Source: Sphingomonas donggukensis (lineage in GTDB: Bacteria; Pseudomonadota; Alphaproteobacteria; Sphingomonadales; Sphingomonadaceae). Taken from it: 64,000 bases of DNA. The DNA is taken from NCBI RefSeq assembly GCF_023674425.1, contig NZ_CP098401.1, positions 2,046,001 through 2,110,000 of the forward strand. Direction: 5' to 3'. Each line of letters starts with the position of its first letter. The stretch's first letter is position 1. A program made the translations under genes and the position numbers. Positions 8,702 to 13,853 of the stretch are shown here, in pieces. The notes below the pieces were generated by a model, which worked only from the letters and a program-made list of their open reading frames with translations, made no database searches and was not told the origin of the DNA.

Positions 8702-9031
8702 TCAGCGGCAGCTCTTGCGCTTGCCGCTGCGCTCGATCTCGCGACCGGCAACGGCGCCGGCTGCGGCACCGAGCAGCGTGCCGACCGTGCGGTCACCGCC
8801 GGTGTCGATCGTGCGACCGACCAGCGCGCCGGCCACGCCGCCGACGACCAGACCGGTGGTGCCGTTCGGCTTGCGGCAGTAATAGCGACCGTCGCGACCG
8901 CGCCACTCCCGGTAGCGATAGCGGCTCTGCGCGTCGGCGGACGAATACTGGTTCTCGGCAGCGACCGGAACGGTCAGCGCGGCGGGAACCAGCAGTGCAG
9001 CGGCGCCAGCCGCCAGAAACAGATTACGCAT
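8702..9031 (-). CDS. Glycine-zipper 2TM domain exported protein
   Basis: 109-aa protein with a signal peptide (MRNLFLAAGAAALLVPAAL, cut near VAAE). A Tyr/Arg-rich stretch (YRYREWRGRDGRYYCR) is followed by a glycine zipper, GVAGALVGR and LLGAAAGAVAGREIE, as in the Rick_17kDa/SlyB-like outer-membrane proteins. It ends with a Cys-Arg. It is probably periplasmic or outer-membrane associated; function unknown. The start is set by AAAGGAG 8 nt upstream of the ATG at 9031. A one-mismatch EcfG-like promoter lies upstream (9067-9092), so stress control is possible. Confidence 0.8.
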   Translation of the reverse strand: MRNLFLAAGAAALLVPAALTVPVAAENQYSSADAQSRYRYREWRGRDGRYYCRKPNGTTGLVVGGVAGALVGRTIDTGGDRTVGTLLGAAAGAVAGREIERSGKRKSCR

Positions 9032-9066
9032 GGGTACAGCTCCTTTTCCCTGAATGCTGGGATCGT

Positions 9067-9092
9067 AACGCACCCATATTGATCGAAGTTTC
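9067..9092 (-). promoter_or_regulatory. EcfG-like promoter, one mismatch (weak)
   Basis: On the minus strand GAAAC, 17 nt, CGTT resembles the alphaproteobacterial general-stress promoter GGAAC-N16/17-CGTT with one mismatch in the -35. It would start transcription about 30 nt upstream of the glycine-zipper gene. Alone this is weak evidence. Confidence 0.3.
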
Positions 9093-9105
9093 ATGAACCT
9101 GAAAC
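9088..9105. promoter_or_regulatory. Inverted repeat GTTTCA-N6-TGAAAC
   Basis: A perfect 6-bp inverted repeat, GTTTCA TGAACC TGAAAC, lies in the gap between the minus-strand glycine-zipper gene and the gene-less region to its right. It overlaps the -35 of the weak EcfG-like promoter and could be an operator. No regulator can be named. Confidence 0.3.
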
Positions 9106-9147
9106 AACGTCGCGTTCATCGCCGTTCGCAGACGCAGCGAGTTCCCG

Positions 9148-9165
9148 ATATCCACGTTATCCACA
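9148..9165 (+). promoter_or_regulatory. Two abutting DnaA-box-like 9-mers
   Basis: ATATCCACG is followed directly by TTATCCACA. The second is identical to the strong DnaA box; the first matches at 7 of 9 positions. Direct abutment in the same orientation suggests a DnaA site rather than chance. No AT-rich unwinding element or typical origin gene neighbours are present, so this is not called an origin. Confidence 0.4.
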
Positions 9166-9936
9166 GGCAGCACATCCCCCTTTGCCGCTTGGCGCGACTC
9201 CACCGCCGTGACAGCATGCTGGGGCAGGCAGGAGACGAGGCGAAGGGGAAAACCGGAGCCGAATCAAGGGCTTGCACCGCAAGACCCGGCGTGCTGGTGC
9301 CTTTTGGAAACCGCGCATCACCGGGGAAAGCGATCGTGAATTCGGCGCCGATGCCGATCCGTTCGAGCCGTTCGCGGCACCGGATGGAACGACACCGGAT
9401 ACCGGACGAAGCGATCGCCGGGCGGACCGTTACCGACGGTTCGAGCGTGCGGAGATCGACGGACGATCGCGAAAGGTCGCGGAGCGCTGGTCGCACCGCA
9501 GCCGATGCGATCCGCCACGAGGGCGGATACGGACGGGCGCCGGCTTGCCGGCATATCGTTCCACCCTGCCCGAGAGGTCGACGAAGCGGTCACCGCGTGC
9601 GGTGGCGGCTTGGGCGAGCCGGCGATCGAACGCTGCGGACGGGTTCGCCCGGTCGCGGCGCAGATCGACCCGAACCACCGGGCTATTCGCCATCCCTCGG
9701 GAAAGCGGAACCGGTGGGTGGAGTGTCGGTCGCCAGCGGAACGTGCGGCCCCGCGCCGCCGCTTCGCCAGGCCGCCGGTGCCGCGCGGTTGCCCGACGCC
9801 CCGTTTCGACGGATGCGGACGGCACGGCCGGCACCGACGACCGAAGGGTCACGGAGCATCGCCCTTGCCGGCATGTTCGGTGGCTCGCCGCCGGAGAACG
9901 GACGCGACACCCCGCGACCGGCGCAACGGCGACATG

Positions 9937-9965
9937 GGGGCTGGCAGCGATGCCGGCCCCTTTTT
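9937..9965 (+). terminator. Strong intrinsic terminator
   Basis: GGGGCTGGCA, a GCGA tetraloop and TGCCGGCCCC form a 10-bp stem (one G-U pair), followed at once by TTTTT. It works only in the plus direction. No protein gene precedes it on this strand for more than 2.4 kb, so it must end a non-coding transcript or an unrecognised gene. Confidence 0.8.
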
Positions 9966-10064
9966 CGTCGCCGGACCTGCTTCGCGGTGCCGCGTCGCGA
10001 CGCCTTCGACACCGCCGACGCCGGGCGAGAGAAATCCTTAAGCCTCGCCCCCTATGGTCGCGGC

Positions 10065-10394
10065 ATGTCCGCACCCGCCACCCTCGATCGCGAAGCCCGT
10101 GTCAGCGTGATGCTGTCGGCGGAAGTCGAGCGGTTCGGGGTCAGCTCGGTTTCGATGCACCGCGTGCGCAACCTGTCGCGCCACGGCGCGTGCATCGACC
10201 AGGCGGGACGCTTCGTGCGCGGGCAGACGATCGTGGTGACGGTCGGCACCGTGGCGGCGCTGGGGGCAAGCGTCGTGTGGGTGAGCGGCGAGCAGGCGGG
10301 CCTGCGGTTCGCGCAACCGATCGACGTCGATGCCGCGCGTGCCAAGGCCGCGATCCCGCCACCCCCCGCCGCCAACCTACGCATGCCGATTTGA
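10065..10394 (+). CDS. PilZ domain protein
   Basis: 109-aa stand-alone PilZ-like domain. The N-terminal motif is degenerate for the RxxxR c-di-GMP box (DREARVSVML). The second part has RVRNLSRHGACIDQ, matching the D/NxSxxG motif as NLSRHG, and VVWVSGEQAGLRFAQPID matches the PilZ ending (G-x-RF). PilZ proteins usually bind c-di-GMP and control motility or polysaccharide export. The weak first motif leaves binding uncertain. The ATG at 10065 gives a compact domain; upstream in-frame sequence is the gene-less region. Confidence 0.75.
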   Translation: MSAPATLDREARVSVMLSAEVERFGVSSVSMHRVRNLSRHGACIDQAGRFVRGQTIVVTVGTVAALGASVVWVSGEQAGLRFAQPIDVDAARAKAAIPPPPAANLRMPI

Positions 10395-10463
10395 CACGGC
10401 ACGACCGCCGGACCCGCAAGGATCCGACGGTCGCATTCGGTGTCGGCCAGGGGCCACGGCAGG

Positions 10464-11078
10464 TCAGCCCGCACCCTGCGACAGATATTTGGTCAGCTCG
10501 TCCTTCGACACCGCCTTCGACTTGTCGGCATCGGCAGAGGCGAACGCGCCATCGACCCATTTCACGGTCGCCGGATCGCTCGCCTTGGTGGCGGGATCGC
10601 TCGCCGTCTTCAGCGCCACCATCCATGCCGCGAATTCGTTGCGGTCGAGGTTGGTATCGGCGTTCTTGTCATAGGTCGGGAACTCGGTGTTCACGACCTG
10701 CGCGATCTGGCTCGCACCGGTGACCGCTGCGGCGGGGGCAGCAGGCTCGGACGTCGCCGCGGGCGCTGCCGGCGTCGGGGCCGCAGCGGCGGTTTCCGCA
10801 GGTGCCGTCGCGGGCTGGGTCGCCGGCGCGGGCGCCGCCGCCTGCTCCGCCGGGGCGGGCGTCGTGTCGGTCACCGGGGCACCGGCGATCGGCGCATCTT
10901 CGGCTGCGACGGTCGGAGTCGCGGTGCCGAGCGGCGCCGGGGTGCGCTTGCCCTTCTTGGACGATTGCTTCGCATTTTCCTTCGCGGGTTGCGCGGTTTC
11001 CGAAGCATTCGTCGCATCCTGCGCAAACGCCGGGGCAGAAATCGCCAGGGCACTGACAAGCATAAGGGACTTCAACAT
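10464..11078 (-). CDS. Exported EF-hand protein
   Basis: 204-aa protein with a signal peptide (LKSLMLVSALAISAPAFA, cut before QDA). A long Ala/Pro/Thr-rich low-complexity linker follows (about residues 20-125), then a C-terminal pair of EF-hand calcium loops. Loop 1 is DKNADTNLDRNE and loop 2 is DADKSKAVSKDE, with acidic residues at positions 1, 3, 5 (first loop) and 12. It probably binds Ca2+ in the periplasm. Three ATGs are in tandem; the third (11078) is best spaced (7 nt) from AGGAG. A perfect EcfG-type promoter lies about 75-100 nt upstream, so it should be part of the general stress response. Confidence 0.8.
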   Translation of the reverse strand: MLKSLMLVSALAISAPAFAQDATNASETAQPAKENAKQSSKKGKRTPAPLGTATPTVAAEDAPIAGAPVTDTTPAPAEQAAAPAPATQPATAPAETAAAAPTPAAPAATSEPAAPAAAVTGASQIAQVVNTEFPTYDKNADTNLDRNEFAAWMVALKTASDPATKASDPATVKWVDGAFASADADKSKAVSKDELTKYLSQGAG

Positions 11079-11153
11079 CATCATTCTCCTGTTTCGGGGG
11101 TGGGTCAGCACTTGGGCGTGCGACCGAACCACTGGCGTGGATCACCCATCAAC

Positions 11154-11178
11154 AACGATGTATTTATGTCACTGTTCC
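11154..11178 (-). promoter_or_regulatory. EcfG (general stress) promoter
   Basis: On the minus strand GGAAC, a 16-nt spacer and CGTT match the alphaproteobacterial sigma-EcfG consensus exactly. The predicted start is about 70 nt before the EF-hand gene. Both elements and the spacing are perfect. Confidence 0.7.
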
Positions 11179-11255
11179 GATTTTTTTAGGTTTTGCCGGG
11201 TCGCCTCGTCCCTGCTAACCGCTCGCCTTGTCGATTCCCGCCCAGAGGATGCCCC

Positions 11256-12581
11256 ATGATCCCCCGCTACTCGCGCCCGCAGATGTCCGCGATCTGGTCG
11301 CCCGAGGCGCGGTTCCGCATCTGGTTCGAGATCGAGGCGCATGCGACCGAGGCGCTGGCCGACCTGGGCGTAGTCCCCCGCGCCGCCGCCGACGCGCTGT
11401 GGGCGTGGTGGGCGACCGCCCCCGCCATCGACGTCGCCGCGATCGATGCGATCGAGGCGGTGACCAGGCACGACGTCATCGCGTTCCTGACGTGGGTCAG
11501 CGAGCAGGTGAAGGCGCATTCGGGCGAGGATTGGGCGCGGTTCCTGCACCAGGGCATGACGTCGTCCGACGTGCTCGACACGGCGCTGGCGGTGCAGTTG
11601 GCACAGGCGAGCGACCTGCTGATCGCGGATCTCGACGCGCTGCTGGCGGCGATCCGCACGCGCGCGTTCGAACACAAGCTGACGCCGACGATCGGGCGGA
11701 GCCACGGCATCCATGCCGAGCCGGTGACGTTCGGGCTGAAGCTGGCGCAGGCGCATGCCGAGTTCGAACGCTGCCGTGCGCGCGTCGTCGCGGCACGCGC
11801 AGAAATCGCGACGTGCGCGATTTCGGGCGCGGTCGGCACCTTCGCCAACATCGACCCGCGGGTCGAGCTGCACGTTGCGGAGAAACTGGGGCTCGCGGTC
11901 GAACCGGTGTCGACGCAGGTGATCCCGCGCGATCGCCACGCGATGTTCTTTGCGACTTTGGGCGTCGTCGCCGGCTCGATTGAGCGTCTGGCGACCGAAA
12001 TCCGCCATCTGCAGCGAACCGAAGTGCTGGAGGCGGAGGAATATTTCGCGCCGGGGCAAAAGGGTTCGTCGGCGATGCCGCACAAGCGCAACCCGGTGCT
12101 GACCGAGAATCTGACCGGCCTTGCCCGGATGGTGCGCGGCTATGTCACGCCCGCGCTCGAGAACGTCGCGCTGTGGCATGAGCGCGACATCAGCCATTCG
12201 TCGGTCGAACGCTACATTGGCCCCGACGCGACGATCACGCTCGACTTCGCGCTGGCAAGGCTGACGGGCGTGATCGAGAAACTGGTCGTGTATCCGGCGC
12301 GGATGCACAAGAATCTCGACCGCATGGGCGGCCTCGTCCACTCGCAGCGCGTGTTGCTGGCGCTGACGCAGGCCGGGGTCAGCCGCGAGGACGCCTACCG
12401 GCTGGTCCAGCGCAACGCGATGAAGGTGTGGGAAAGCGACGGCGAACTGTCGCTGCTCGACCTGCTGAAGGCCGATACCGACGTCACCGCCGCACTGTCG
12501 CCGGAGGAAATCGAGGCCCGGTTCGACCTCGACTACCATTACAAGCACGTGGACGCGATCTTCGACCGCGTCTTCGGCTGA
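11256..12581 (+). CDS. purB: Adenylosuccinate lyase
   Basis: 441-aa cytoplasmic enzyme that cleaves SAICAR to AICAR and adenylosuccinate to AMP in purine synthesis. The superfamily signature GSSAMPHKRNPVLTEN is intact (GSSAMPHKRNP), as are the early GMTSSDVLDTAL and the His region TIGRSHGIHAEP. The ATG at 11256 (after AGAGG) begins the usual IPRYSRPQM. It is alone on its strand and followed by a convergent DUF3297 gene 3 nt away. Confidence 0.97.
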   Translation: MIPRYSRPQMSAIWSPEARFRIWFEIEAHATEALADLGVVPRAAADALWAWWATAPAIDVAAIDAIEAVTRHDVIAFLTWVSEQVKAHSGEDWARFLHQGMTSSDVLDTALAVQLAQASDLLIADLDALLAAIRTRAFEHKLTPTIGRSHGIHAEPVTFGLKLAQAHAEFERCRARVVAARAEIATCAISGAVGTFANIDPRVELHVAEKLGLAVEPVSTQVIPRDRHAMFFATLGVVAGSIERLATEIRHLQRTEVLEAEEYFAPGQKGSSAMPHKRNPVLTENLTGLARMVRGYVTPALENVALWHERDISHSSVERYIGPDATITLDFALARLTGVIEKLVVYPARMHKNLDRMGGLVHSQRVLLALTQAGVSREDAYRLVQRNAMKVWESDGELSLLDLLKADTDVTAALSPEEIEARFDLDYHYKHVDAIFDRVFG

Positions 12582-12584
12582 GGA

Positions 12585-12845
12585 TCAGGCCTCTTCCGAA
12601 TCCTCGGCCGGATTCTCGAACCAGGCCTCGACCGGGCCGGTCAGCTTGATCGTCAGAGGCTGGCCGTAGCGATCGACCTTCTTGGCGAGCTGGACGCGGA
12701 TCCAGCCTTCGCTGACCGAATATTCCTCGACGTCCTTGCGCTCGGCACCCTTGAAGCGGATGCCGATGCCGCGGCGCAGCGCGTCTTCGTTGAAATGCGG
12801 GCTGCGCGGATTGTTCGACAGCGTGTCGGGGGGAGTATCGCTCAT
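12585..12845 (-). CDS. DUF3297 family protein
   Basis: 86-aa small cytoplasmic protein matching the DUF3297 family (sometimes mislabelled glutathione peroxidase). The core has NPRSPHFNEDAL, GIRFKGAERKDVEEY and WIRVQLAKKVDRYG, and the end is acidic. No function is known. The start at 12845 is chosen because upstream in-frame sequence belongs to the terminator hairpin of the neighbouring gene. Confidence 0.8.
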   Translation of the reverse strand: MSDTPPDTLSNNPRSPHFNEDALRRGIGIRFKGAERKDVEEYSVSEGWIRVQLAKKVDRYGQPLTIKLTGPVEAWFENPAEDSEEA

Positions 12846-12871
12846 TCGCGGCCCTCTGCCCCAAACGCCCC

Positions 12872-12910
12872 GAAAAGAAAAGCGGCGCGGGGATCGCTCC
12901 CCGCGCCGCT
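12872..12910 (-). terminator. Intrinsic terminator of the Tyr-rich exported protein gene
   Basis: On the minus strand an 11- to 12-bp GC stem (AGCGGCGCGGGG with its complement, short AGCGAT loop) is followed by TTTTCTTTT. It lies just after the stop codon at 12917. Confidence 0.8.
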
Positions 12911-12916
12911 CGTTCA

Positions 12917-13294
12917 TCAGCAGTAGCGGATGCGGACCGTGCGCCCGATGTACGGATCGTACACGCGCCGCACCGTGCAGCGGTTCCAGCCGTCATACTG
13001 GTTGTAGTAGTTGCGGGCATAATAGCCGTCGTTCGGATAATAGCCGCGCTGCTGGTAATAGCGGCGGTCATAGTCGTAGCGGCGGTCGTAGCGATCGCCC
13101 GACGTGAGCGCCGCACCGATGGCGATCCCAGCGATCCCGGCGACGATGGCCGCGCCGTCGTTGCCGCGGTGGCGGTCATAACGGTCGTAACGATCCCAGC
13201 GATTGTAGCGCTGCGCCTCGGCCGGGGCCGATGCCACCAGCGCCGATGCACCCAATGCGACGGCCAGCGTCGCCTTCTTCATCATGGTACGCAT
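12917..13294 (-). CDS. Tyr/Arg-rich exported protein with glycine zipper
   Basis: 125-aa protein. The signal peptide (MKKATLAVALGASALVASAP) is followed by a Tyr/Arg/Asp-rich repeat region (YNRWDRYDRYDRHRG), a glycine-zipper segment (AAIVAGIAGIAIGAAL), a second Tyr-rich region and a C-terminal Cys. The layout resembles the neighbouring gene at 8702-9031. It is likely envelope associated; function unknown. AGGAGG lies 6 nt before the ATG at 13294. A one-mismatch EcfG-like promoter is upstream and a strong terminator follows, so it is a single-gene unit. Confidence 0.8.
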   Translation of the reverse strand: MRTMMKKATLAVALGASALVASAPAEAQRYNRWDRYDRYDRHRGNDGAAIVAGIAGIAIGAALTSGDRYDRRYDYDRRYYQQRGYYPNDGYYARNYYNQYDGWNRCTVRRVYDPYIGRTVRIRYC

Positions 13295-13335
13295 GTTCAA
13301 CCTCCTCATACACGCAAGGTCACAGGTGGTGGTAA

Positions 13336-13361
13336 AACGCCGATTCGACCGTGCTTGTTGC
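13336..13361 (-). promoter_or_regulatory. EcfG-like promoter, one mismatch (weak)
   Basis: On the minus strand GCAAC, 17 nt, CGTT differs from the EcfG consensus at one -35 base. It lies about 40 nt upstream of the Tyr-rich exported protein gene. Weak alone, but it repeats the pattern at the similar gene 4 kb to the left. Confidence 0.3.
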
Positions 13362-13433
13362 ATCGAATACGGCTAGGCGGCTGAACCGGTCGCGAATGGC
13401 GTATTTAGCGGGTGTTCAGGAGGGTTCGGACGA

Positions 13434-13853
13434 ATGGCGTACTGGTTGCTGCGGTCGGAGCCGGATGCGTACAGCTGGGACGATCTGGTGCGCGACGGCG
13501 AAACCGAATGGAACGGCGTCCGCAACGCGACGGCGCGCATCCACCTGAAGGCGATGGTGCCGGGCGACCGCGCGATCTTCTATCATTCGAACACCGAGCG
13601 CGCGTGCGTGGGCGTGATGGAGATTACGCGGGCCTGGCAGCCCGACGGCGACGACGGCAAATGGGCGAGCGTTGCGGTGAAGCCCGTCGCCCCCCTGCCC
13701 CGCCCGGTACCGCTGGCCGACATCAAGGCCGAGCCGAAGCTCGCCGAGATGATGATGCTGAAACAGTCGCGTCTGTCGTGCAGCGCGGTCACGCCTGAGG
13801 AATGGGCGGTAGTGATGCATATGGCGGGCGCGACGGACGCCGCAGCGGCGTGA
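13434..13853 (+). CDS. EVE domain-containing protein
   Basis: 139-aa single EVE domain, related to the PUA/YTH folds and human THYN1. EVE domains bind modified bases in DNA or RNA. Seen here: MAYWLLRSEPDAYSWDDL, WNGVRNATARIHLKAMVPGD (WNGVRN is the classic motif), AIFYHSN and the ending MLKQSRLSCSAVTPEEW. AGGAGG lies 10 nt before the ATG. The stop overlaps the GTG of the E1 gene, so it is translationally coupled to three metabolic genes. Confidence 0.9.
   Translation: MAYWLLRSEPDAYSWDDLVRDGETEWNGVRNATARIHLKAMVPGDRAIFYHSNTERACVGVMEITRAWQPDGDDGKWASVAVKPVAPLPRPVPLADIKAEPKLAEMMMLKQSRLSCSAVTPEEWAVVMHMAGATDAAAA

Larger units (their letters stand above)
9106..10064 (+). other. Gene-less region, candidate structured RNA up to 9965
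   Basis: About 0.95 kb with no recognisable protein in any frame. The open frames crossing it give Arg-rich, low-complexity products with no domain pattern. It has many short perfect hairpins, for example GCCGG-CTTG-CCGGC near 9540, CACCG-CGTG-CGGTG near 9592 and CGGG-TTCG-CCCG near 9640. Short strings recur, such as CTTGCCGGCAT near 9543 and 9863. A strong plus-strand intrinsic terminator at 9937-9965 implies a transcript ending there. From 9966 to the PilZ gene nothing is visible beyond a possible leader. No match to RNase P RNA, tmRNA, 6S or SRP RNA hallmarks was found. Confidence 0.45.

Noticed and set aside
9040..9200. Replication origin
   Set aside because: Only one perfect and one degenerate DnaA box; no AT-rich unwinding stretch and no origin-type neighbours such as dnaA, hemE, gidA or parAB.
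9106..9965. RNase P RNA, tmRNA, 6S or SRP RNA in this region
   Set aside because: The universal strings of these RNAs (for example the GAAAGTCCGG block of RNase P) were looked for by eye on both strands and not found.
9093..10394. Long open frames (up to 483 codons) across the gene-less region
   Set aside because: Arg/Pro-rich, no motif, no start with a ribosome binding site, and several frames are open at once. Only the PilZ part at the end is supported.
11181..11187. T7 run as a plus-strand terminator
   Set aside because: No stem precedes it and no plus-strand gene ends there; it lies in the gap before purB and next to the minus-strand EcfG promoter.
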